From a virus, in the IMG/VR virus record IMGVR_UViG_3300042914_000241, positions 1 through 24,532 of that record: a DNA stretch of 24,532 nt; one strand, given 5' to 3'. A program made the translations under genes and the position numbers. Positions 1 to 6,812 of the stretch are shown one piece after another. The notes below the pieces were generated by a model, which was not told the origin of the DNA, did no database searches, and worked only from the letters and a program-made list of their open reading frames with translations. The number at the start of each line of letters is the position of its first letter. Positions within the stretch are counted from its first letter, which is position 1.

Positions 1-314
1 CGTCAACAAGCAACCAAACATTTAATTTTGTACCGAGAAAATCGCAGTACAATACTATGCTGATTACAGACGAAATCGAAAACGAAACTATAACCGTTGC
101 TATTGTTAGCTCGGCCATTTCCGGATATACAAATACAATTACGGCGGCGTTTACTTTAAAGGAGGCGCGCAGTTATATGCTAACCCTAAAACAAGGCAGC
201 GAAATTATATACAGAGACAAGATATATTGCACTAATCAGGCAGTAACTAACTACACTATAAACCAAGGGCAGTACGTATCGCATACGTCTAATAACGAAT
301 TTATCGTAATATGA
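1..314 (+). CDS. C-terminal part of a tail or neck protein, truncated at the left edge
   Basis: The frame is open from base 3 to the stop at 312-314 and gives 103 residues. An internal ATG at 57 could start an 85-residue protein, but the coding frame continues upstream to the window edge, so I treat the gene as 5'-truncated. The protein is rich in Thr, Ile and Tyr with a beta-strand pattern and ends in EFIVI, as small beta-rich tail or neck proteins of Bacteroidota phages often do; that resemblance is from memory. Its stop overlaps the portal start (ATGA). If the window is circular, this frame is continuous with the gene that leaves the right edge, and the joined protein would be about 753 residues. 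The role is probably tail or baseplate structure; no catalytic motif is visible. Confidence 0.6.
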   Translation, partial: STSNQTFNFVPRKSQYNTMLITDEIENETITVAIVSSAISGYTNTITAAFTLKEARSYMLTLKQGSEIIYRDKIYCTNQAVTNYTINQGQYVSHTSNNEFIVI

Positions 315-2107
315 GCAGCAACATACAATTTGTAAATTTAAGTCAATACGAACCACCTATAATCACGGAAAGTAAGCGCGATAACTGGGTAGAATTTGGC
401 GGAGAAAATAACTTCTTTCAGTTCCTTATAGACCGCTACAATAATAGCACAACCAACGCAGCAATTATAAACAACGTTTCTCGCCTGATCTACGGACGAG
501 GTTTAAGCGTTTTAAATGCAGATAGAAAACCAAATGAATACGCGCAAGTCAAAACCCTCTTTCACGACGATTGCGTCCGTAAAATCGTTATGGACCGCAA
601 GTTATTGGGACAATTCTCAATCCAAGTTCACTACAACGCAAATAAAACCAAAATAGTCAAGGCTTATCATATGCCGGTAAACCTTCTACGCGCTGAGAAA
701 TGCAACAAAGAAGGCGATATTGAAGGTTATTACTACTCGGATAATTGGGAAGATGTTAAGAAATTTAACCCTGAGCGATACCCTGCATTTGGTTACGGAG
801 GTAAAAACGAATTAGTTGAAATCCTGTATTCTAAGCCTTACAACGTAGGGATGAAGTACTACGCTTATCCAGACTATCAAGGCGCGCTTCCGTATTGCCT
901 GCTCGAAGAAGAAATAGCGCAGTACCTGATCAATGACGTTCAGAACGGCTTTTCTCCTACGATGATCGTGAACTTTAACAATGGTACGCCTTCTGAGGAG
1001 CAGATGAGTATCATTGATTCTAAAATTAAATCTCAACTAACAGGCGCCAGAGGCAACAAGATCGTAACATCATTTAATGATAACGCTGAGCAAAGAACTA
1101 CGGTTGAACCTATTGCTTTAAACGATGCGCCGGAGCACTATCAATACCTATCTGAGGAATGTATGCGCAAAATTATGCTTGGGCATAACGTTACCTCTCC
1201 TTTGCTTTTCGGAGTGGCTTCTACAACCGGATTTAGCTCCAATGCTGATGAGCTTAAGAACTCGGCTATTTTATTTGACAATATGGTAATTCGTCCGGTA
1301 CAGGATGAGTTGATTTCCGCTTTTGATCAGATCCTGCATTTTAACGGAATTACGGTTAAATTATTCTTTAGAACTTTACAACCTTTAGAATTTACAGACC
1401 TAGAAAACGCAATGACTGAAGAACAGGTGCAGGAAGAAACCGGAACCGAGTTAAGCAGCCAAAACGCAGAACTTGAGGCTATCCTTTCGGAAGTTGATTC
1501 CGCGAACCTTTCCGATGAATGGGTTGAGGTTGATTCTAGAGAGGCTACAGACGAAGATGAGGCGTTAGATGAGGTATTATATCAGAAGGACGCAGAAATG
1601 CAGCCAGAGAGCCTTTTAAGCAAGGTTTATAAATTTGTTTCTGCAGGTTCAGCCAACGCAACCGCTCGCTCATCGCAGGATAAAGAAGTTAGCCGCGTAG
1701 ATTCTTTGAAGTTTTTTAAAGTTCGCTACAGGTATACAGGCAACTCAGCACCTGATCGCGCTTTCTGTAAAGCTATGATGGCCAAACAAGATCGTTTATT
1801 TCGCAAAGAAGATATAGATGCAATGAGCCAGCGCGCTGTCAATCCGGGCTTTGGTGAAGGCGGCGCAAATACATACGACATTTTCAAGTACAAGGGCGGC
1901 CCTAGATGCCACCACAAATGGGAGCGCGTAACTTTTATGCGTAACGTAAAAGGAAGCAATAGAAAGTTTGAACAAGTAGGTACCCGAGCTGCTGAGATTA
2001 AAGGCTACAAAGTTACAAACCCTTTTGAGGTTTCTATTTACCCAAATAACCTTCCATTGAAAGGCTTTTCGCCTAATAACCCTAACTTACCTAAAGACGC
2101 AAAATAA
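311..2107 (+). CDS. Phage portal protein with C-terminal head-morphogenesis-like domain
   Basis: This 598-residue protein has the layout of a Bacteroidota siphophage portal, the ring at the capsid vertex through which DNA is packaged and ejected. The N-terminal ~365 residues hold the portal-like region, including the stretch around residues 280-325 (YLSEECMRKIMLGHNVTSPL, then GFSSNADELKNS). An acidic linker follows at about 366-435 (many Glu, Asp and Gln). The C-terminal domain at about 465-545 has a Cys/His-rich segment (PRCHHKWER near 531-539), which resembles the Mu gpF-like minor head protein motif. A portal fused to a head-morphogenesis module would account for the size, which is larger than a typical 400-500 residue portal. 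It starts by ATGA overlap with the previous gene and ends by overlap with the connector gene. The assignment is from recognisable family features, not a search. Confidence 0.8.
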   Translation: MSSNIQFVNLSQYEPPIITESKRDNWVEFGGENNFFQFLIDRYNNSTTNAAIINNVSRLIYGRGLSVLNADRKPNEYAQVKTLFHDDCVRKIVMDRKLLGQFSIQVHYNANKTKIVKAYHMPVNLLRAEKCNKEGDIEGYYYSDNWEDVKKFNPERYPAFGYGGKNELVEILYSKPYNVGMKYYAYPDYQGALPYCLLEEEIAQYLINDVQNGFSPTMIVNFNNGTPSEEQMSIIDSKIKSQLTGARGNKIVTSFNDNAEQRTTVEPIALNDAPEHYQYLSEECMRKIMLGHNVTSPLLFGVASTTGFSSNADELKNSAILFDNMVIRPVQDELISAFDQILHFNGITVKLFFRTLQPLEFTDLENAMTEEQVQEETGTELSSQNAELEAILSEVDSANLSDEWVEVDSREATDEDEALDEVLYQKDAEMQPESLLSKVYKFVSAGSANATARSSQDKEVSRVDSLKFFKVRYRYTGNSAPDRAFCKAMMAKQDRLFRKEDIDAMSQRAVNPGFGEGGANTYDIFKYKGGPRCHHKWERVTFMRNVKGSNRKFEQVGTRAAEIKGYKVTNPFEVSIYPNNLPLKGFSPNNPNLPKDAK

Positions 2108-2607
2108 TGGCGCAGGCACTATTAATTACAGATACAGATCTAAAGAAGTTTACTGCTACCAACGGTAACGTTGACGTAGATAAATTCGTGCAGTTTATCA
2201 AAATCGCGCAGGATATTCATATACAAAATTACTTAGGTACCAAGTTACTAGAAAAGATTGAAGCGGATATTATCGCAGGAACGCTCTCAGGCAACTATCT
2301 AAGTTTGGTAAATACCTACGTTAAGCCGATGTTGATCCATTGGGCTATGGTCGAATACTTGCCTTTTGCGGCCTATACCATCGCTAACAAAGGAGTTTAT
2401 AAACATTCGTCTGAGAATAGCCAGAACGTAGATAAAAACGAAGTTGATTTCTTGACTGAAAAGGAGCGCTCAATTGCCCAGCATTACACCGAGCGTTTTA
2501 TCAATTATATGTGTTTTAACAATAACTTATTTCCGGAGTATAATAATAACTCAAACGATGATATGTACCCGGATAGAATGAACAACTATACGAGCTGGTA
2601 TATATGA
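2107..2607 (+). CDS. Head-tail connector protein, DUF6712-like
   Basis: This 166-residue, mostly helical protein begins with the ALLITDTDLKKF type of N-terminus seen in DUF6712 and gp6-like connector proteins of Bacteroidota phages. The central part (YVKPMLIHWAMVEYLPF, about residues 71-87) is a hydrophobic helical core, and the tail is rich in Asn, Asp and Tyr. Such proteins form a ring under the portal that joins the head to the tail. Its position directly after the portal, with a one-base start/stop overlap, fits that role. The downstream tiny gene overlaps its stop (ATGA). It is not an enzyme, and the family assignment is by recognition of its general pattern. Confidence 0.7.
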   Translation: MAQALLITDTDLKKFTATNGNVDVDKFVQFIKIAQDIHIQNYLGTKLLEKIEADIIAGTLSGNYLSLVNTYVKPMLIHWAMVEYLPFAAYTIANKGVYKHSSENSQNVDKNEVDFLTEKERSIAQHYTERFINYMCFNNNLFPEYNNNSNDDMYPDRMNNYTSWYI

Positions 2608-2699
2608 AAAAAAGAACAAAGGTAGGAAGCTACAAACCGCGAAAGGAGAACGTAGAAAAACTGATCACATACTTAAAGAAACAAGAAAATGGCAAATAG
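2604..2699 (+). CDS. 31-residue basic miniprotein in the structural operon
   Basis: A short open frame starts with ATG overlapping the connector stop (ATGA) and ends at TAG 2697-2699, overlapping the next gene by 11 bases. The product is very basic (starts MKKRTKVGSYKPRKENVEKL) and ends in a short helix. Both ends are embedded in the overlapping gene chain, which supports real translation or at least translational coupling between the connector gene and the next one. No function is recognisable. It could also be only a re-initiation relay for ribosomes. Confidence 0.5.
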   Translation: MKKRTKVGSYKPRKENVEKLITYLKKQENGK

Positions 2700-2940
2700 C
2701 AACGGATGGGGAGATGGCGCAGCAAACAACGCAATAGGTTGGGGGCAAGGCGCAGTCAACAACTTGATATCTTGGGGATATTCTCACTTTGTATCTTGGG
2801 CAGGATTGACTGACATCGTAGGTTCTCCTGTACCTTCATTAATTTCAAACTTCCAAACGAGAGTAGCAAATGATGGGGGTGCTTTTGAGGCATCTTCGTG
2901 TTTAACTACGACTCTTAACAACCTTAAAAATATCGCTTAA
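2689..2940 (+). CDS. Small structural protein with GWG repeats
   Basis: This 83-residue protein begins with imperfect repeats of about 11 residues built around Gly-Trp-Gly (GWGDGAANNAI, GWGQGAVNNLI, then SWG), followed by a Ser/Trp-rich segment and an Ala/Asn-rich C-terminus. GWG-repeat proteins of this kind recur in structural operons of Bacteroidota phages, usually near tail or fibre genes, and have no assigned biochemical role that I know of. The gene overlaps the upstream miniprotein by 11 bases and shares its stop with the start of the fibre-like gene (TAATG). The repeats suggest a virion component or a linker for the adjacent fibre. The function is unknown. Confidence 0.55.
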   Translation: MANSNGWGDGAANNAIGWGQGAVNNLISWGYSHFVSWAGLTDIVGSPVPSLISNFQTRVANDGGAFEASSCLTTTLNNLKNIA

Positions 2941-4187
2941 TGAGCCTACTTGACGACGCATCACTATTAGTAACACCCAACGCAGAGAAGGCTACCAAGC
3001 TTTATAGCATTATCCCTACAAACGGAAACGGGGATTTCTCCGTAACTCGTGCGACTACTGCAACACGAACTAACTCAAGCGGACTGATTGAAAGCACACC
3101 TATCAATGAGCCTCGCCTTGACTACTCACTTGGAAGCTGCCCTAACATTCTTTTAGAGCCGCAAAGGACTAACCTTGCGTTGAGAAGCGAGGAGTTTGAT
3201 AATGCTTCGTGGATAGTAAATGCCACAACTATTTCAGCTAACTCAACTACTTCACCAAGTGGATTGAATAACGCAGATACACTAACGGCAGATGGTACTT
3301 CGTCAAATCATAGAATCTCTCAAAACATAAGTATTTCAGCAACTACTTATAGTTATAGTATTTACGCTAAAAAAAATACGAATAATTTTATCCAAATCAA
3401 TACAGGTAATTCATTTGGGGGTATGTGGGCAAACTTTGATATAAACAATGGTGTGGTTGGAACGTTAGGAACTACAACAGGAACTACTCCAACTTCAAGT
3501 ATTACAAGCGTTGGAAATGGTTGGTATCGCTGCAATATAACTTTTACATCAACTGCATCTGGCAATTCAGGAACTATTGTTTGTTCAATTGTTACATCTG
3601 CAAGTGCTGCAAGAGCCGAAGTAAACACCCTTTCAACCTCCGTCTTTCTATGGGGCGCACAACTCGAAGCGGGCGCTTATCCAACCAGTTACATCCCGAC
3701 AAGCTCGGCTTCAGTTACTCGAAATGCTGACGTAATCAGTAGAGGCAACATCTTCACCAATGGGCTGATAACTGCTTCGGGTGGAACTTGGTTTGTGGAT
3801 TTGAGGGATAATGTTCCCATAGCGAGAGAAATCACAACGGGTGGAATATATTTAAACACAGGCACTATATCAACAATTGGCAGCGGATTTGTTTTAAGAA
3901 ATGCGGGAAGTGCTGCGGCTCGAATGACAATAAATAAGGTAGAGTCAGGAACACTAACCAACCTTTACACTACCATTACTGACAATCCTAAAATTGCCAT
4001 TAAATGGAACGGCACAACTGCTGACGTATTTGTAAACGGAATTAAACAAGTAAGCGCAACTGCATTTACTGCAACAGCAATGCAAAACCTAATAACGGAC
4101 GGAATTAATAGAGCCGCGCAATATAACTCAATGGCGCTATTCCCAACACCGCTTACTGACACTCAATGCATCGCCTTAACAACGTAA
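2940..4187 (+). CDS. Fibre or head-spike-like protein with carbohydrate-binding-type domains
   Basis: This 415-residue protein is rich in Thr, Ser, Asn and Gly and has no signal peptide. Residues about 33-86 carry a recognisable phage fibre and head-spike block (FSVTRATTATRTNSSGLIE, NEPRLDY, CPNILLEPQRTNL, RSEEFDNASW). The middle has GWYRC and WGAQLEAGAYPTSYIPTS (about residues 235-255), typical of a jelly-roll, carbohydrate-binding-like domain, and the C-terminal ~150 residues look like a second LamG-like sandwich. Proteins of this type attach to virions and bind surface glycans, so this is a good candidate receptor-binding or adhesion protein. It follows the GWG protein by TAATG overlap and precedes the lysis genes. 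The exact location on the virion is not clear from the sequence. Confidence 0.7.
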   Translation: MSLLDDASLLVTPNAEKATKLYSIIPTNGNGDFSVTRATTATRTNSSGLIESTPINEPRLDYSLGSCPNILLEPQRTNLALRSEEFDNASWIVNATTISANSTTSPSGLNNADTLTADGTSSNHRISQNISISATTYSYSIYAKKNTNNFIQINTGNSFGGMWANFDINNGVVGTLGTTTGTTPTSSITSVGNGWYRCNITFTSTASGNSGTIVCSIVTSASAARAEVNTLSTSVFLWGAQLEAGAYPTSYIPTSSASVTRNADVISRGNIFTNGLITASGGTWFVDLRDNVPIAREITTGGIYLNTGTISTIGSGFVLRNAGSAAARMTINKVESGTLTNLYTTITDNPKIAIKWNGTTADVFVNGIKQVSATAFTATAMQNLITDGINRAAQYNSMALFPTPLTDTQCIALTT

Positions 4188-4189
4188 CA

Positions 4190-4471
4190 ATGAACATCTA
4201 CAAACTCACTTATCCAAACAAGGCAGCCGCAATAGCTGACCTCGAAAGCAAAGGAATACTAACCGCTGAAGGCTACGGCATCGGAGTACAAGCTGTGGTT
4301 GAAATCGGAGTTATTGCAATTGACGAAAACACGAACGCTGACGGCTACCACTACGACGTTATGAGCATTGAGAGCTACGACTTTGGCAGTAACCTCGTGA
4401 CACCGAAGAATCCTAAACACGCATTTGCGGGCTATCCTATAAACCAAGAAATTGTAACTGATGAAATCTAA
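4190..4471 (+). CDS. Small conserved-looking phage protein next to the fibre gene
   Basis: I chose ATG 4190 rather than the upstream in-frame ATG at 4166, because 4190 lies three bases after the fibre stop and gives a natural N-terminus (MNIYKLTYPNKAAAIADLES). The 93-residue product has an alpha/beta look with an early helix and a loop rich in Gly and acidic residues (about 45-70). Fibre-adjacent small proteins of this type can act as fibre chaperones or tail accessory proteins, but no motif here proves it. It ends 11 bases into the holin gene. The function is unknown. Confidence 0.6.
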   Translation: MNIYKLTYPNKAAAIADLESKGILTAEGYGIGVQAVVEIGVIAIDENTNADGYHYDVMSIESYDFGSNLVTPKNPKHAFAGYPINQEIVTDEI

Positions 4472-4886
4472 ATCCTTATTATTCGTGTTTTCACTCTTTG
4501 CCGTACTCGCACCTGTAAAGCCTATGGTACTAATGGCAGTTGCTACTATCATTTTGGATATGGGATTCGGAGTATGGCGCAGCGTAAAGAAAAACGGATG
4601 GGCATCAATACGCTCACGGAGGCTATCTAACACGATTTCTAAAAGCCTTTTGTATAGCGGAGCGATAGTATTTATCTTTCTGCTTGAAAAGTTCATCCTT
4701 GCTGATTTATTAGCCTACTTCATTTCGGTAGACCTTCTACTAACAAAAGCATTTACTGCCTTTTGCGTATTCACGGAAGTTAAGAGCATTAACGAAAACT
4801 ACTTCTCGGTTACTGGTATCAATGTTTGGGAAAAATTTATGCAATTTGTTAAGCGTAGCAAAGAGCAAGTAGAAGAATTGAAATGA
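4461..4886 (+). CDS. Holin
   Basis: This 141-residue protein is strongly hydrophobic, with three likely membrane segments at about residues 5-36, 64-88 and 91-105. Between the first two lies a basic cytoplasmic-type loop (GVWRSVKKNGWASIRSRRLS). This layout, and the FTEVKSINENY stretch after the third segment, match Bacteroidota phage holins related to the toxin-secretion/phage-lysis holin family. Holins accumulate in the inner membrane and then open holes, which gives the endolysin access to the cell wall. The next two genes are a candidate spanin and an M15 peptidase, so the three form a complete lysis cassette. The gene overlaps both neighbours by a few bases. Confidence 0.8.
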   Translation: MKSKSLLFVFSLFAVLAPVKPMVLMAVATIILDMGFGVWRSVKKNGWASIRSRRLSNTISKSLLYSGAIVFIFLLEKFILADLLAYFISVDLLLTKAFTAFCVFTEVKSINENYFSVTGINVWEKFMQFVKRSKEQVEELK

Positions 4887-5371
4887 AAAGGATCATAATT
4901 TTGTCGCTAATATCTACTATACTTGCGACATCTTGCACGCTGAATTACCACCTGAATAAAGCGATTAAAAAAGGATATAAGCCGGCGGTATACGATACGA
5001 TCAGAATTAATACAGTGGATTCCTTTCCGGTTATTGTTCACGATTCGATAGTATGGGAAAAGTACGTAACGCAAAAAGATACTTTCATACAGATCAGAAC
5101 GGAATACGTACCTAAACCGCGATATATTGAAAGATTCGATTTAAAGCGTTTTAACGATAGTTTAAAGCATATCCGAACTATCTATGCGGATTCGCTACAA
5201 AACGCGCTTAGAACGCATAAAACCAAGTTAAAAACGGATTTAAAGCATCAACGAGTAGTTAAGGATAAAACATTTACCGATTCTATGAAGTTTCTGGCCG
5301 TTAGTTTATTCCTGTTATTAATGATCCTGATCTTTTTTAAAGTAAGTAAATACCTAAATATCCAAGAATGA
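4883..5371 (+). CDS. Candidate unimolecular spanin (lipoprotein with C-terminal membrane segment)
   Basis: This 162-residue protein starts with a short lipoprotein signal (KR, hydrophobic stretch, then LATSC with Cys18 as the lipidation site; the lipobox is slightly off consensus but acceptable in Bacteroidota). A charged periplasmic region of about 115 residues follows, rich in beta-like and then helical segments, and a clear C-terminal transmembrane helix spans about residues 137-153, with a short tail after it. A lipid anchor at one end and an inner-membrane helix at the other is the defining layout of u-spanins such as T1 gp11, which connect and fuse the two membranes in the final lysis step. 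Its place between holin and endolysin supports this. No homologue was searched, so the call rests on architecture and context. Confidence 0.6.
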   Translation: MKRIIILSLISTILATSCTLNYHLNKAIKKGYKPAVYDTIRINTVDSFPVIVHDSIVWEKYVTQKDTFIQIRTEYVPKPRYIERFDLKRFNDSLKHIRTIYADSLQNALRTHKTKLKTDLKHQRVVKDKTFTDSMKFLAVSLFLLLMILIFFKVSKYLNIQE

Positions 5372-5832
5372 TAACAACTGCGCAGGCAATAGCAAAATAC
5401 GGACAACCAAACGAATCCGGTACCTACTTAAAAACTATCAACCTACCGTACCCAATGCGTATTGCTTGGGACACAAAGACAAAAGTAATGCGGATGAGAT
5501 GCCACAAGATGGTTGCTGATGCGTTTTTAAGCGTGTTTAAGGAGCTTTTGGCCGTCTATGGGTATGAACGTATAGTTGAGCTAGGGATTGATTTGTACGG
5601 AGGTTGTTTTAATTACAGGAAAATGCGCGGCGGTTCGTCTTGGTCTAAACACGCTTTTGGTATTGCAATAGATCTGGATCCGGCAAGAAATACTTTAAAG
5701 GAAACAAGTAAGACTGCGCGCTTTGCTCGTCCGGAATACGCTCCTATGATTGAGATCTTCTATAAACACGGATTTATTTCGTTAGGAAAAGAGAAGAACT
5801 ACGATTGGATGCACTTTGAGATCGCAAAATAA
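5368..5832 (+). CDS. M15-family peptidase endolysin
   Basis: This 154-residue protein is a zinc peptidase of the VanY/M15 type. The SxHxxGxAxD motif is present at residues 93-102 ([10 protein letters not shown]), giving zinc ligands His95 and Asp102, and the third ligand is His149 in DWMHFE. Enzymes of this family cut peptide bonds in peptidoglycan stem peptides (L-Ala-D-Glu endopeptidase or D,D-carboxypeptidase activity; the exact bond cannot be told from sequence). There is no signal peptide, so it would need the holin for release. It overlaps the spanin gene by ATGA and is the last gene before the non-coding region with a terminator at 5892-5926. Confidence 0.85.
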   Translation: MITTAQAIAKYGQPNESGTYLKTINLPYPMRIAWDTKTKVMRMRCHKMVADAFLSVFKELLAVYGYERIVELGIDLYGGCFNYRKMRGGSSWSKHAFGIAIDLDPARNTLKETSKTARFARPEYAPMIEIFYKHGFISLGKEKNYDWMHFEIAK

Positions 5833-5833
5833 A

Positions 5834-5864
5834 TTTGCAGGATAGAAAAAAACGACTACATTTG
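5834..5864 (+). promoter_or_regulatory. Bacteroidota-type promoter
   Basis: TTTG at 5834-5837 is followed after exactly 19 bases by TACATTTG at 5857-5864, matching the -33 TTTG and -7 TAnnTTTG elements of Bacteroidota promoters. It starts directly after the endolysin stop and points into the short unit that ends at the terminator below. Confidence 0.6.
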
Positions 5865-5869
5865 TAGCG

Positions 5870-5926
5870 CATAATTGTTTTAGTGTTAGAGAAAGGGTTG
5901 CCAGATGAACGCGGTAACCCTTTTTT
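5870..5926 (+). ncRNA. Candidate short transcript between promoter and terminator
   Basis: A transcript starting a few bases after the promoter at 5834-5864 and ending at the terminator T-run (5921-5926) would be about 55 bases long and contains no credible open frame. It could be a small phage RNA, or the terminator may simply serve the upstream lysis operon while the promoter gives low-level read-through into the early region. No known RNA family is recognised. Confidence 0.35.
5892..5926 (+). terminator. Intrinsic terminator after the lysis cassette
   Basis: AAAGGGTTGCC (5892-5902) pairs with GGTAACCCTTT (5913-5923), an 11-pair stem with one G-U pair and a 10-base loop, followed by six T residues (5921-5926). 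It ends the lysis operon and the short unit from the promoter just upstream. Confidence 0.75.
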
Positions 5927-5937
5927 GTTTAATATAA

Positions 5938-5996
5938 TATACCTAATCGGGTATAAAGCGACTAAATGCATAATATATTACACCTTTTCGGGTATA
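5938..5996 (+). repeat. Two operator-like dyads, 41 bases apart
   Basis: TATACCTAATCGGGTATA (5938-5955) is an inverted repeat with half-sites TATACC and GGTATA and a six-base centre. A second copy, TACACC-N6-GGTATA (5979-5996), keeps the spacing with one half-site mismatch. The 15-base cores ACCT(AA/TT)TCGGGTATA are otherwise identical. Dyads with about four-helical-turn spacing, located between the late and early blocks and upstream of the early promoter at 6097-6127, look like binding sites for a phage regulator, possibly the small HTH protein encoded at 14865. This link is an inference. Confidence 0.5.
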
Positions 5997-5997
5997 G

Positions 5998-6057
5998 AAT
6001 CAGGCTAAAACCTTACAGAAGTCACAGTAAAATCAGGGTAAAACCTTACTGATCAGA
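5998..6057 (+). repeat. 19-base direct repeat and short palindromes
   Basis: AATCAGGCTAAAACCTTAC (5998-6016) and AATCAGGGTAAAACCTTAC (6031-6049) differ at one base and are 33 bases apart. The second copy is flanked by an inverted repeat, CAGTAA (6025-6030) with TTACTG (6046-6051), and is followed by the palindrome CTGATCAG (6050-6057). An A-rich tract follows. The arrangement could be operator sites or iterons of a replication origin next to the early genes; I see no canonical DnaA box. Confidence 0.5.
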
Positions 6058-6096
6058 AAAAAAAGTTAAAAAAAATAAAATATTTTGTTGAGAAGT

Positions 6097-6143
6097 ATTG
6101 TTTATTGAAAAAGTTATATTATATTTGTCCTATAATTAACAAC
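6097..6143 (+). promoter_or_regulatory. Early promoter with duplicated downstream block
   Basis: TATATTTG at 6120-6127 is a strong -7 element, and ATTG at 6097-6100 sits exactly 19 bases upstream as a near-match to the -33 TTTG. The 28-base segment 6116-6143 matches 12489-12516 at 25 positions, so the same promoter block also precedes the ERF gene. It drives the small early genes that start at 6159. Confidence 0.65.
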
Positions 6144-6158
6144 GCAAAACGCAAAACA

Positions 6159-6332
6159 ATGAAAACACAAAACTTAAACATCGAAAGACAAATCGTAGCA
6201 AACGAAATCAACAATTTAAAATCAATGATTTTAGATTTATCAAAATACGATAGCATCTCTGCAAAATTCCAAGTAGAAGATTTTACTGAAATCTTAAATG
6301 ATAAAATCAAATACGAAAAGACATTATATTAA
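6159..6332 (+). CDS. 57-residue early phage protein
   Basis: I start at ATG 6159, because the only longer in-frame start is a TTG at 6105 that lies upstream of the promoter at 6120-6127, so a transcript from that promoter could not include it. The product is a charged helical protein (starts MKTQNLNIERQIVANEIN) with no recognisable motif. It is the first gene after the early promoter and has an A-rich leader, as many Bacteroidota genes do in place of a Shine-Dalgarno site. It is followed by a hairpin with a T-run. Very early small proteins of phages often modify host processes, but nothing here shows which. Confidence 0.55.
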   Translation: MKTQNLNIERQIVANEINNLKSMILDLSKYDSISAKFQVEDFTEILNDKIKYEKTLY

Positions 6333-6343
6333 TCAAACGAGGG

Positions 6344-6368
6344 GTGCGACTCGGTAACGCACATTTTT
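6344..6368 (+). terminator. Hairpin with T-run between early genes
   Basis: GTGCG (6344-6348) pairs with CGCAC (6358-6362), with a nine-base loop and then ATTTTT. The stem is short, so this may be a weak terminator or attenuator, or an RNA stability element, ahead of the next small gene. Confidence 0.4.
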
Positions 6369-6381
6369 AAAACACAAAACA

Positions 6382-6549
6382 ATGCAAACATTTAGACTAA
6401 CAATTTTAGATTACAAACGCGAAACGCTTTTCTTTATGAACATCAACGCAGATGGTTATTTAGAAGCTAGCCAGAAAGCTCGCAGAACTTTAGAAACAAC
6501 AAACGACAACCGCGCGTTTGCTTTTGAATTAGAACAATTAACATTTTAA
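6382..6549 (+). CDS. 55-residue early phage protein
   Basis: An open frame from ATG 6382 to TAA 6547-6549 gives a protein that begins MQTFRLTILDYKRETLFFMN and contains an Ala/Arg/Leu helix (about residues 28-40). It has an A-rich leader (AACACAAAACA) nearly identical to that of the preceding gene. It resembles small alpha/beta proteins found often in Bacteroidota phage early regions, but I do not know a function. The next gene starts three bases after its stop, in the same run of genes. Confidence 0.55.
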   Translation: MQTFRLTILDYKRETLFFMNINADGYLEASQKARRTLETTNDNRAFAFELEQLTF

Positions 6550-6551
6550 CT

Positions 6552-6812
6552 ATGAAAACAATTAAGCATTACGCAACTTGGTTTAAGGAATTAAACTCAG
6601 ACGAAAGAGATACGCTAGCAGGCGCAGTCATTGCAGTTTTATTCGTGTTTATTTTGATTTGGCTGCAGAGTACAAATAGCTATCCTGTACTAGATGCTAA
6701 AACACGAAACCATCAAACGTACCAAAAGCAAAGCTACGAGCTTAAACCGTCTTTTGATAAATACGTCAATCACGTTTACAATGATAAATTCGGATCAGAT
6801 GAGCAACGTTAA
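6552..6812 (+). CDS. Small single-pass membrane protein
   Basis: The 86-residue product has one clear transmembrane helix (about residues 21-39, TLAGAVIAVLFVFILIWLQ) after a charged N-terminus that contains DERDTLAG. The C-terminal ~45 residues are polar and Lys/Tyr-rich. It starts three bases after the preceding stop and overlaps the next gene by 14 bases. Small early membrane proteins of phages may act in superinfection exclusion or membrane remodelling, but no motif here indicates which. The function is unknown. Confidence 0.6.
   Translation: MKTIKHYATWFKELNSDERDTLAGAVIAVLFVFILIWLQSTNSYPVLDAKTRNHQTYQKQSYELKPSFDKYVNHVYNDKFGSDEQR

Noticed and set aside
3362-4162. Several - strand frames and one +2 frame inside the fibre-like gene
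   Set aside because: They are shadows of the low-complexity Thr/Ser/Asn coding sequence; the + frame contains clear domain motifs.
4259-4696. Antisense open frame across the small gene and the holin
   Set aside because: The + strand genes there are well supported by motifs and overlaps, and the antisense product has no recognisable pattern.
5938-6057. CRISPR array or phage attachment site
   Set aside because: Two repeats with unequal type are too few for a CRISPR array, and no integrase gene is visible that would support an attachment site.
6694-6798. Earlier start for the DnaA-like protein
   Set aside because: The 35 extra residues lie in a different frame over the preceding membrane protein gene and do not resemble the family; ATG 6799 is the better start.
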